Shown here piece after piece: positions 7,007-13,248 of a stretch of 13,680 nucleotides of DNA (the stretch's first letter is position 1; every line of letters starts with the position of its first letter). The translations under genes were made by a program, and so were the position numbers. Source of the stretch: Candidatus Helarchaeota archaeon (GTDB lineage Archaea; Asgardarchaeota; Lokiarchaeia; Helarchaeales; HEL-GB-A); contig JAEOSY010000147.1 of NCBI GenBank assembly GCA_016840125.1, forward strand, positions 1 to 13,680, given 5' to 3'. Under the pieces are notes generated by a model. The model ran no database searches, was not told where the DNA came from, and worked only from the letters and a program-made list of their open reading frames with translations.

Positions 7007-7444
7007 CTTTGGAATTCAAAAATTTAAACTACTTACAAGTTAATAAGTGAATGCTTTTTTATAAACTCTCCGCAAATATCACTTGGGGACTACTTATTAC
7101 ACAATTTATAGCTACAAATTCTCAGGCTAGCTATATTCCAAGGCTGGTTAAACATATATTCCAAAATCAATACTCACGAATTTCTGTAAAAGCGAATGAA
7201 TACCAGTTGAATTTTTATGCTTATTGCTTTGAGGATGTTAAACTGATCACAGTGGAGCAATAATAAAAATTTATCAACTGTAAAAAGTAAATTGAGAAAG
7301 TTGAAATATATTGTTACAAATGTTATGAAAAAGGTCAAAAGAGTTTGTGGAAGCTGAAAACCAGCTATTAAGGATCTCTTAAAAATTTCTAACAGCAATA
7401 TTAGAGAGAATTATAAAAAAAGGGATTTGTACAAAGAATTTTTC
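7007..7444. other. 438 bp of AT-rich DNA without a convincing gene
   Basis: Two open frames of about 70 codons lie here on opposite strands (7051-7263 plus, 7174-7398 minus). They overlap, have no good ribosome sites, and their composition looks like AT-rich noise. The stretch holds a weak TCTAA/TTAGA inverted repeat near 7388-7405 and the U-tract terminator of the hydrogenase operon at its right end. No tRNA, IS end or repeat array is visible. Confidence 0.5.
7415..7421 (-). terminator. U-tract terminator of the hydrogenase operon
   Basis: On the minus strand CCC is followed by seven T residues and an AT-rich stretch, about 24 bases beyond the stop codon of the ferredoxin-like gene. This is the typical archaeal intrinsic terminator form. 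Confidence 0.5.
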
Positions 7445-7873
7445 TTAAGATGCTGTTTTTCGTTTTTTCTTGTAAACTATCTGTTTATAGACTGTGTCGT
7501 CAGTACTATAGGCTGCCAATAACCATTTATTGGTCAACGCGATAGCGGGTGTCCCTTTCTTACCCTGAGGACAGAATTCTTCGCAAGTCTGGCAAAACAT
7601 ACACTGGGCGTAAGTTATAGTAAATTCGTAGGCTTCTTTGTCAGGAGGGGTGTCGGGAGCCTCAATTGGGCCTTTGATTTGGATGGTATGAGTTGGACAC
7701 TCTCTTTCACAGATACGACACACGACACAAATATCTGGATCGACTTCAGGCGCTCCTCGATAGCCGGGAGGGACTTCTGTATGCACTACTGGGAATAATA
7801 CGGTCACATTTGGTCGAACGAGATTTCGGAGTGCTTCTCCGATCACTGCCACATAACCTTTTATACCGGGCAC
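7445..7873 (-). CDS. Group 4 [NiFe] hydrogenase ferredoxin-like subunit (NuoI/MbhN type)
   Basis: The product has 142 residues from a GTG start at 7871-7873, with GGTGATCT just upstream as a strong archaeal ribosome site. Two [4Fe-4S] clusters are predicted from C49-x2-C52-x2-C55-x3-C59-P and C91-x2-C94-x2-C97-x3-C101-P. The segment before the first cluster (PPGYRGAPEVDPDICVVCRI) matches the NuoI/MbhN-type electron-input subunits of group 4 hydrogenases and complex I. It should pass electrons between soluble ferredoxin and the small subunit. It is the last gene of the operon, 48 bp after the catalytic subunit. In Mbh-type operons the membrane anchor gene usually sits exactly in that gap. Its GC content (about 47% in one sampled line) is clearly lower than that of the three preceding hydrogenase genes. 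Confidence 0.85.
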   Translation of the reverse strand: MPGIKGYVAVIGEALRNLVRPNVTVLFPVVHTEVPPGYRGAPEVDPDICVVCRICERECPTHTIQIKGPIEAPDTPPDKEAYEFTITYAQCMFCQTCEEFCPQGKKGTPAIALTNKWLLAAYSTDDTVYKQIVYKKKRKTAS

Positions 7874-7921
7874 TTTAGATCACCGATTTAATGAAGCATT
7901 AATGAAATCTTAACAGCTTTC

Positions 7922-9139
7922 TCAAAGATCCAGCACTTTCGTGCCGAGCCGATAATGGCGATTGGCCCGGGCTTGGAGCTGGGCGGTAGTGAGCTCGCGC
8001 GTGTTACCGCTCTTGACGTCGACGAACGTCACCCGTTCACAGCAGCCAATGCAGGGGTCAATAACACGGATGACGGGCGGAATGTCCGCTACTTGACAGC
8101 CTTTGAGCCGATGGACGAGGCTTGGCAAGTTGGCCAAGGTCGGTGCCCGGATTTTATGCCGATCAGGCTTGTCGGTACCATTCGAACGGACAAAATGGAT
8201 GTCCTCGCCTCGGGGGGCCTCCACACGTGCCATGCCTTCGCTTGGTTCGATCCGTTTGGGGAACTTGATGCGAATGTCGCCCTGAGGCAAATTCTCTAAG
8301 GCCTGGACCGTGATGTCAATGGAAATAATCGTCTCGTCCAACCGCAGGGCTAGACCGCCCAGGATGTCCCCGTCCGGCCACAAGGGCACTTCAAAATCAA
8401 AGTCACCATAGGACGAATAAGGGTCGACCTTGCGGACATCGTAGTTCACGTTACTGGCCCGGACGGTGGGACCAACGGCACAGAACCGTTTGGCGTCCGC
8501 CGTGCTTAAAACTGCCACGCCTCTCTGACGCACGAGAAAGGACCGCTCACTCATCATGACGTCCCGATGATAGACGACCTTCTTTCGCAGGTCTTTTAAC
8601 ATCTTGATGCCCTTGGCCGCCAGCTCAGGGGAAATATCCCGCCGGACGCCGCCCAGGGTATACATCGCATAGTTCACCCGGTTCCCAGAGATCATCTCGA
8701 GCAGGTCCATGACGATCTCCCGGTCGCGCCAGGTAATCTGGAACATGGTATCATAGCCCGTATCATGGGCCAACACGCCATACCACAGGATGTGGGAGTG
8801 GATCCGTTCCAGCTCGGCGATGATGATCCGGATGTACTGGGCCCGCTTGGGGATGTCCTGGTGGAGGTCGGCACATTTTTCCGCCGCCATCGGGTACACA
8901 AATTGGTGGGCCGCGCTGCAGATCCCACAGAGCCGGGCCGCTAAGTGGAGGTTCTGGAACCAGGTGCGGGCTTCGAAGGCCTTCTCAATGCCTCGGTGAT
9001 TAAACCCGATCCGTAAGTCCACTTCCTCGATAGTCTCCCCCTTCATTTGAGAGATGTACCTAATAGGCTCTTTGTGGGTGGGATGTTGGGGGCCCACAGA
9101 GATTGCATAATCTTCTGTTTCTGGAATATATTCGGTCAT
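7922..9139 (-). CDS. Group 4 [NiFe] hydrogenase large (catalytic) subunit, NuoD/HycE/MbhL-like
   Basis: The product has 405 residues and a GPQHP motif near the N-terminus (residues 16-20). The four Ni-binding cysteines are present: C71 and C74 in RLCGICSAAH, and C363 and C366 in DPCIGCCER. Complex I NuoD proteins lack these, so this is a true [NiFe] hydrogenase that should reduce protons or oxidise H2. After R369 there is a 36-residue tail starting VTFVDVKSGN. It resembles the HycE tail that is removed by a specific endopeptidase during maturation, so similar processing is likely. No maturation genes (hyp or protease) are in the window. The start at 9139 lies 2 bases after the stop of the 30-kDa subunit gene, with GGAGG inside that gene's end, indicating translational coupling. 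C367, next to C366, is an extra cysteine at an unusual place. The gene is GC-rich compared with its surroundings. Confidence 0.9.
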   Translation of the reverse strand: MTEYIPETEDYAISVGPQHPTHKEPIRYISQMKGETIEEVDLRIGFNHRGIEKAFEARTWFQNLHLAARLCGICSAAHQFVYPMAAEKCADLHQDIPKRAQYIRIIIAELERIHSHILWYGVLAHDTGYDTMFQITWRDREIVMDLLEMISGNRVNYAMYTLGGVRRDISPELAAKGIKMLKDLRKKVVYHRDVMMSERSFLVRQRGVAVLSTADAKRFCAVGPTVRASNVNYDVRKVDPYSSYGDFDFEVPLWPDGDILGGLALRLDETIISIDITVQALENLPQGDIRIKFPKRIEPSEGMARVEAPRGEDIHFVRSNGTDKPDRHKIRAPTLANLPSLVHRLKGCQVADIPPVIRVIDPCIGCCERVTFVDVKSGNTRELTTAQLQARANRHYRLGTKVLDL

Positions 9140-9141
9140 TC

Positions 9142-9636
9142 TTATTCATTCCTCCTTTTTTCGGCCTCTTCGGCGAGCCGGTCACGAATCTCCTGATAAG
9201 TATGTTCTTTTTTCAGTGGGAATAAATCAGGGGGCATAGTGTCGGCAGACAACAAGCGCCGGTGGTCGGGATGGCCTCGGAACTGGACCCCGAGCATGTC
9301 AAACGCTTCCCGTTCATAATACACCGCCCCGATGATTTCAGCGGTAAGGGAGTCGACCACGGGGTCCTTTTTATCGAGGGTGACGTCCAAGATCAACTTA
9401 CCCCAGGTCCCGTCCTCCAGAGCTATGGAAAACGGGTATAGCAAATGGTAGCCGTCGTCCGCGTCATAGGCGGTGACGACGGACAGGTGATGCACGCCGT
9501 ACTCACTTTTGAGCTTTTTTACAATCTCGACCAGCTCTTCGGGCTTGGCCTGCACGTAACAGTCCAACGCCACGTTGGTGGGCTCCCGAATGGGCAAGTT
9601 TAATGCTTTCGCTACTTCTTCTAGTGATTGAACCAT
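9142..9636 (-). CDS. Group 4 hydrogenase 30-kDa-like subunit (NuoC/MbhK type)
   Basis: I choose the ATG at 9636 (164 residues), although the frame stays open further upstream inside the small-subunit gene. The chosen ATG is preceded by AGGAGTG at suitable spacing and starts 14 bp after the small-subunit stop. The extra upstream residues are Arg/Gly/Ser-rich and look like an out-of-frame reading. Near the C-terminus YEREAFDMLGVQFRGHPDHR, followed by RLLSAD and PLKKE, matches the complex I 30-kDa subunit signature (E-R-E-x-x-D-x-x-G-x-x-F-x-x-H-P). The protein binds no cofactor in its relatives and serves as an assembly and structural partner of the large subunit. The gene is kept separate from the large subunit, as in Mbh, rather than fused as in HycE or NuoCD. 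It is GC-rich like its two partners. Confidence 0.88.
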   Translation of the reverse strand: MVQSLEEVAKALNLPIREPTNVALDCYVQAKPEELVEIVKKLKSEYGVHHLSVVTAYDADDGYHLLYPFSIALEDGTWGKLILDVTLDKKDPVVDSLTAEIIGAVYYEREAFDMLGVQFRGHPDHRRLLSADTMPPDLFPLKKEHTYQEIRDRLAEEAEKRRNE

Positions 9637-9650
9637 GTGTCTTCCCACTC

Positions 9651-10115
9651 CTAGGTCTCCGGCACGGCGGCCGCCGCTTCGGCCCCTTGCCGGGCTAACA
9701 TTATCAGTTTGACCACGCCATCGACGATCGCTTCGGGCCGCGGTGGGCAGCCGGGGCTGTAGGCAGCCACGGGGACTGCTTTGTCCAGCCGCCCCACTAT
9801 GCTGTAGCACTCTTGGTACACCCCTCCGGTGGCGGCACAGGTGCCAACGGCGACGACAAACTTGGGCTCCGCCATTTGTTGATAAATTCGATGCAGTCGC
9901 GGTTCCAGCTGCCGGGTGACCGGGCCTGTACAGAGTAAGACATCACAATGCCTGGGTGACCCCTGTAATAGTACGCCAAACCGTTCGACATCGAACCTCG
10001 GCGTCAACACTGCTAAGATTTCAATGTCGCAGCCGTTACATGACCCACAATTGAGATGTCCCACCCAGGGACTATTCGTTAATGCGTCTACAACCAACTT
10101 CGTTTTATTGATCAT
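9651..10115 (-). CDS. Group 4 [NiFe] hydrogenase small subunit (NuoB/MbhJ/EchC type)
   Basis: The product has 154 residues, a normal length for this compact family. It carries a single proximal [4Fe-4S] site: C26 and C29 in GSCNGCDIE, C93 in VGTCAATGG, and C123 in SPGCPPRPE. Cys23 is additional. The TPRFDVERFG segment is also family-typical. No twin-arginine signal is present, as expected for cytoplasm-facing group 4 enzymes. The protein relays electrons between the ferredoxin-like subunit and the Ni-Fe site. The start at 10115 is supported by AGGTGA four bases upstream on the minus strand. It is the first gene of the four-gene operon and is GC-rich (sampled lines 52-67%). Confidence 0.9.
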   Translation of the reverse strand: MINKTKLVVDALTNSPWVGHLNCGSCNGCDIEILAVLTPRFDVERFGVLLQGSPRHCDVLLCTGPVTRQLEPRLHRIYQQMAEPKFVVAVGTCAATGGVYQECYSIVGRLDKAVPVAAYSPGCPPRPEAIVDGVVKLIMLARQGAEAAAAVPET

Positions 10116-10220
10116 CTTTTCACCTTTATTGATGACAAAATTTGTTTTAGTAGTGCAAATTTAACAAAAAAATTCGATAAGAGGCTCAACTAACCTCATA
10201 ACTATATTTTTTAAACTTTT
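10116..10220 (-). promoter_or_regulatory. Promoter/leader region of the hydrogenase operon
   Basis: On the minus strand TTTAAAAAATATA lies at about 10203-10215 and is the best TATA candidate, giving a leader of about 65-70 bases. The element GCACTACTAAA (10146-10156) lies 31 bases before the start codon. It is repeated before the nitrilase gene. AGGTGA at about 10120-10125 is the ribosome site. Confidence 0.35.
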
Positions 10221-10231
10221 AAAAAAACGGG
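10221..10231 (-). terminator. U-tract terminator after the nitrilase gene
   Basis: The minus strand reads ACCCG followed by seven T residues, about 120 bases beyond the nitrilase stop. Between them are two direct copies of AAAAAGCT separated by GATT, and long A/T runs. The 235-bp gap otherwise shows no gene. Confidence 0.4.
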
Positions 10232-10350
10232 TCTTGAAGCTTTTTAATCAGCTTTTTTTCTTTTTAACGGAAGAAAAATGAATTATTGGAGTATTAAGAT
10301 AAGTAATACCCCTCTTGAATCTGTATAAAATCTAAGAAGCATTCTCCTTT

Positions 10351-11262
10351 TTATCTGGAGCATGGCTTGTTAAAAATATCAAACCGAGAGTAATGTCCGC
10401 TTATATCAAGGTTTTGTCGTTCTTGGATTGCAACCATTGGATCCACATCTGTATAAATTATGCCTTCTTTATCTATCAAAGGTCCGGCAACAATCTTCCC
10501 TGCCGGTTCAACAATCATTGAACCTCCATTTTGCCAGCTTTCGGAATGAGCTTCCATAATATGTTTCATTGGAAATTCTTTTTCTGTTAAATGCGATAAA
10601 TCGGTCGGTCTTAAAAGCCCAGATGTAGAGATGACCCACGAACGTCCTTCTAATGCGATAAATCGGCTAATATCCTGTGTTAATTGCAAACTTCCGGGCC
10701 AAACTGCTACATGAATAATTTCTTCTTGAATATGCAAAGCAGCTCGAGCTAATGGAAGCCAGTTTTCCCAACAATTCAAGCCTCCTACTCTAAACTCCTT
10801 AAGAGGATAAGTTTTTAGTCCTAATCCATCCCCATCCGCCCAAACTAGACGTTCCTCGTAGGTAGGTTTTAATTTACGATGGCGTCCTAAAATTTGTCCC
10901 TTTTGGCTAATCGTAACGAGAGTGCAATAAATTGAGCCTCCTTCTTTTTCAGCGATTCCTCCCATTAGCATTAGTTCCAATTCTTTAGCTAAAGCTTTCA
11001 TTTCATCAATAATAAGACTCTTATCCAGCTTGATAGCTTCCTGCCAGTATTTGCCATAAACTGCTTTCTGTTGAGGGTCGTTAAATTTTGCCCCTCCAGA
11101 ACGAGCAAGCCAAATTGGATAACCGGGGATTAATGTTTCACCCCAGGTTACTAATTCAGCACCATTGGATTTTGCTTCTCTAATGTATTGTGCTAACTTT
11201 TCCCATGTTTTATGAGCATCAAGAAAAATTGGAGCTATTTGTATTCCGGCCACTCGAATCAT
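10351..11262 (-). CDS. Nitrilase (carbon-nitrogen hydrolase, nitrilase branch)
   Basis: The product has 303 residues, a normal nitrilase length. The catalytic Glu-Lys-Cys triad is complete: E42 in WGETLIPGYP, K130 in GRHRKLKPT and C164 in GGLNCWENW. The motifs RKLKPTYEER, CWENWLPLAR and, near the end, DISGHYSRFD are those of true nitrilases and cyanide-degrading relatives rather than amidases or beta-ureidopropionases. It should therefore convert an organic nitrile to the acid and ammonia in the cytoplasm, through a Cys-thioimidate intermediate. The natural substrate is unknown. The start is ATG at 11262 with a weak AGGAAC site. It lies 51 bp after the M20 homolog on the same strand, so the two may be co-transcribed. 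The element GCACTACTAAA (11292-11302) lies 30 bases before the start codon, as before the hydrogenase operon. Confidence 0.88.
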   Translation of the reverse strand: MIRVAGIQIAPIFLDAHKTWEKLAQYIREAKSNGAELVTWGETLIPGYPIWLARSGGAKFNDPQQKAVYGKYWQEAIKLDKSLIIDEMKALAKELELMLMGGIAEKEGGSIYCTLVTISQKGQILGRHRKLKPTYEERLVWADGDGLGLKTYPLKEFRVGGLNCWENWLPLARAALHIQEEIIHVAVWPGSLQLTQDISRFIALEGRSWVISTSGLLRPTDLSHLTEKEFPMKHIMEAHSESWQNGGSMIVEPAGKIVAGPLIDKEGIIYTDVDPMVAIQERQNLDISGHYSRFDIFNKPCSR

Positions 11263-11291
11263 AATAATAGTTCCTGATTTGTTTTAAACGA

Positions 11292-11302
11292 TTTAGTAGT
11301 GC
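11292..11302 (-). promoter_or_regulatory. Short element GCACTACTAAA before the nitrilase gene (second copy 10146-10156)
   Basis: The same 11 bases occur in the same orientation 30 bases before the nitrilase ATG and 31 bases before the hydrogenase small-subunit ATG. In both places TAAAACAAAT follows, directly at the hydrogenase and with a short insertion at the nitrilase. The position would suit a core promoter element of a short-leader transcript or a shared regulator site. Confidence 0.3.
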
Positions 11303-11313
11303 TACTTGATCCT

Positions 11314-12801
11314 TCAAAGTTTTTCTCCAAATTCTCCAAAAATCATTGCCACAAATTTTTCGAATTCACGAATGCCTCCAGTTTGTGGATCATTAGCTTC
11401 GATTACAGCATATTCAAGAGGTGAATGAACTCTTCCTCCATGACCAAGTCCACCGAACATGAATGGGAGTTTAAGAATTGACTGGAACATAGAGAAAGGA
11501 GCTGAACCTGCTAGGAGCGGAACGAAGACAGGTTTTTTTCCAAGTTTTTCATAGACCGACTTAGTAAGTTGGATAAGGGGATGAGAAGGAGACATTTTTG
11601 CGGAACCATAACCAGAGTCGAAATGGGCTTCAATCATAGGAAACTTTTCTTTGAGATAAGTTTGATAACATTTTTTCACATAATCGACTTTTTGAAAAGG
11701 AGGAAGGCGAATATCTAGGTTGGCATGGGCTTTGTAAGGGATAATAGTCAAGCTACCACTATCATAATACCCACTTTCAATACCATTGATTGATAACCCT
11801 GGTTTGAATAACTGCTCAATGATAGCTTTCTCCCCAGCTAGTTCAGCATTATCTCTTTCTCTAAACTGGGTAACATTTAACGTTTTTTTCCATTCATCAA
11901 AATTTAGATGTTTCAGGAGTTCTTTAATCACATCTTTGTCCTCTTGTGTTGGACCAACAATGTTAGGATCTTCCATAATTCCCGGAACTAGGATTTCATT
12001 AGTATTATCATCTTTTAGGGACATTAAGGCTTCTAGAAGTTTGAATACTGGACTTTTAACAAGGCCCGAATAGGAGGAGTGAAGATTTCTTCCAACAGGA
12101 CCGCCCCATTCACCCCCCTGACACCAAAGTTTAGTTGGTATTACTCCTCGTACCCCTAGGGTGAAACGGATAGCACCATCATGAGTCTCAAAAAACATAG
12201 GAAAATAAACGGCTGTACATCGCTTTAGCTTTTCCGCATATTCATTAATGAAAGGACGAAGGTGAGGAGAGCCAAGTTCTTCTTCTCCTTCGATAGCGAA
12301 AATAATGTTAACGGGCAATTCTCCGTCTTCTTTTAAAAATGTCTCAAAAACATTGAACGCCGCCATAGTTGGACCTTTTTGATTCATAACACCCCGATTC
12401 AATAAGCATTTACCAGAAAATCCAGAAAACCATTCAAATTCATAAATTTCTGCTCCAAACGGATCTATTTTCTGGTCATTGAGAATCCATTTCTCAGGAT
12501 AGACAGGTTGAACGTCATACATACTATAAAACAGTATCGTCGGCTTGTTCTTGTCTGACCAAACTTCCCCGTAAACTTGTGGATGACCAAATTCTTCTCC
12601 CATAGTTTCTGCTAAATGAACATTTTCTCCTCCTAAATTTTTGATCTTTTTGACCAATATCTCGGCTGTTTCACGGATTCCTTCTCCAGTAGCAGAAATG
12701 GAAGGTTGACGAAGGAATTTTTGAATTTCAGGGAGGTGTTTTGCACTAAAATCTTCTTCGATCCGCTTAATAACATCTTGTTGTGTCAACTTTGACCACA
12801 T
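11314..12801 (-). CDS. M20-family dipeptidase-like protein with degenerate metal site
   Basis: The product has 495 residues, in the length range of the M20 dipeptidase/CNDP group. The fold markers are clear: FYSMYDVQPVYP near 91-102, RGVMNQKGP at 136-144, EGEEELGS at 171-178, NLHSSYSG at 239-246, LDIRLPP at 362-368 and GHGGRVHSPLEY at 453-464. Against the usual motifs, the metal-binding His of GHYDVQP is Met94, the bridging Asp of RG-x-x-D-D-KG is Asn140 (next residue Gln141), and the later metal-binding Asp aligns with about Met202. The general-base and metal Glu pair (E174, E175), the lid-domain His241 and the last ligand His459 remain. A normal two-zinc site seems impossible, so it may be a one-metal enzyme, a different hydrolase or a binding protein. 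A TATA-like box lies about 30 bases before the ATG and no ribosome site is visible, suggesting a leaderless message. The nitrilase gene follows after 51 bp. Confidence 0.85.
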   Translation of the reverse strand: MWSKLTQQDVIKRIEEDFSAKHLPEIQKFLRQPSISATGEGIRETAEILVKKIKNLGGENVHLAETMGEEFGHPQVYGEVWSDKNKPTILFYSMYDVQPVYPEKWILNDQKIDPFGAEIYEFEWFSGFSGKCLLNRGVMNQKGPTMAAFNVFETFLKEDGELPVNIIFAIEGEEELGSPHLRPFINEYAEKLKRCTAVYFPMFFETHDGAIRFTLGVRGVIPTKLWCQGGEWGGPVGRNLHSSYSGLVKSPVFKLLEALMSLKDDNTNEILVPGIMEDPNIVGPTQEDKDVIKELLKHLNFDEWKKTLNVTQFRERDNAELAGEKAIIEQLFKPGLSINGIESGYYDSGSLTIIPYKAHANLDIRLPPFQKVDYVKKCYQTYLKEKFPMIEAHFDSGYGSAKMSPSHPLIQLTKSVYEKLGKKPVFVPLLAGSAPFSMFQSILKLPFMFGGLGHGGRVHSPLEYAVIEANDPQTGGIREFEKFVAMIFGEFGEKL

Positions 12802-12827
12802 CTTTGAATAATATTATTTTAAATTTG

Positions 12828-12835
12828 ATTTATAA
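12828..12835 (-). promoter_or_regulatory. TATA box of the M20 homolog (short-leader promoter)
   Basis: The minus strand reads TTATAAAT. A start about 26 bases downstream falls near 12805, only a few bases before the ATG at 12801. No GGAGG-like site lies between, consistent with a leaderless or near-leaderless transcript. Confidence 0.4.
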
Positions 12836-12889
12836 CTCTATTTTCTTTAATCAAGAAAAAATGTGGGAATTCATGCGTAATTTTAAAGA

Positions 12890-13120
12890 CTATCGCTTTT
12901 CTTCTCCCATTTTATACGAAATTTCATCTAAAATTTCAATTATTTTATCTATTCGATTTAATAGAACAATTAGGATTATCACAACTAAAATTGTAAGAAT
13001 ACTTACTAGTTGTTCTGGAAATACAGCAACTCCAATTAAAACCAATATCACTAAAATGACAACAAGTATAAAATAAAGAACTGAACTCACTTCTGACTTT
13101 TCTTTATCTGGATCACTCAT
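12890..13120 (-). CDS. Small two-helix membrane protein
   Basis: The product has 76 residues. The start at 13120 is supported by GAGG about 9 bases upstream. After a charged N-terminus (MSDPDKEKSE) come two hydrophobic segments, about residues 14-34 and 39-54, joined by a short FPEQ turn. The charged C-terminal helix (NRIDKIIEILDEISYKMGEE) could form a coiled coil in the cytoplasm. I know no specific family. It could be a subunit or regulator of a larger membrane complex, but nothing next to it suggests which. Codon use is very AT-rich (one sampled line is 23% GC). Confidence 0.65.
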   Translation of the reverse strand: MSDPDKEKSEVSSVLYFILVVILVILVLIGVAVFPEQLVSILTILVVIILIVLLNRIDKIIEILDEISYKMGEEKR

Positions 13121-13185
13121 TTAATTCATCCTCTATTATTTTATTTTTTGAGAACATAGGCTTTTTTTAACTTTTATTGAAAGAA

Positions 13186-13193
13186 TTTAAATG
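13186..13193 (+). promoter_or_regulatory. Candidate TATA box before the methyltransferase gene
   Basis: TTTAAATG preceded by the purine-rich GAAAGAA (possible BRE) lies about 60 bases before the methyltransferase ATG. The core ATTTAAAT is palindromic, so the same site could also drive the opposite small membrane protein gene. Confidence 0.3.
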
Positions 13194-13248
13194 ATTTGAT
13201 AAGGAAATAATTCTAGAGAGGCAAAAACAACACGGTTAGTGTAGGAAA

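Noticed and set aside
7051..7398. Two open frames of about 70 codons on opposite strands
   Set aside because: They overlap each other, lack good ribosome sites and have AT-driven composition without recognisable motifs.
7955..8999. Several plus-strand frames inside the hydrogenase large-subunit gene
   Set aside because: They are shadow frames kept open by high GC. The minus-strand frame carries all family motifs.
7922..9139. Reading the large subunit as complex I NuoD / Fpo-type dehydrogenase
   Set aside because: All four nickel-ligand cysteines and a HycE-like processing tail are present; complex I homologs lack them.
9637..9810. Upstream extension of the 30-kDa hydrogenase subunit into the small-subunit gene
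   Set aside because: The extra 58 residues are a shifted reading of the GC-rich small-subunit gene. The ATG at 9636 has a proper ribosome site directly after the upstream stop.
10232..10260. Direct repeats AGCTTTTT as a mobile-element end or attachment site
   Set aside because: The copies are only 8 bases in a homopolymer-rich region, with no recombinase gene or matching distant copy.
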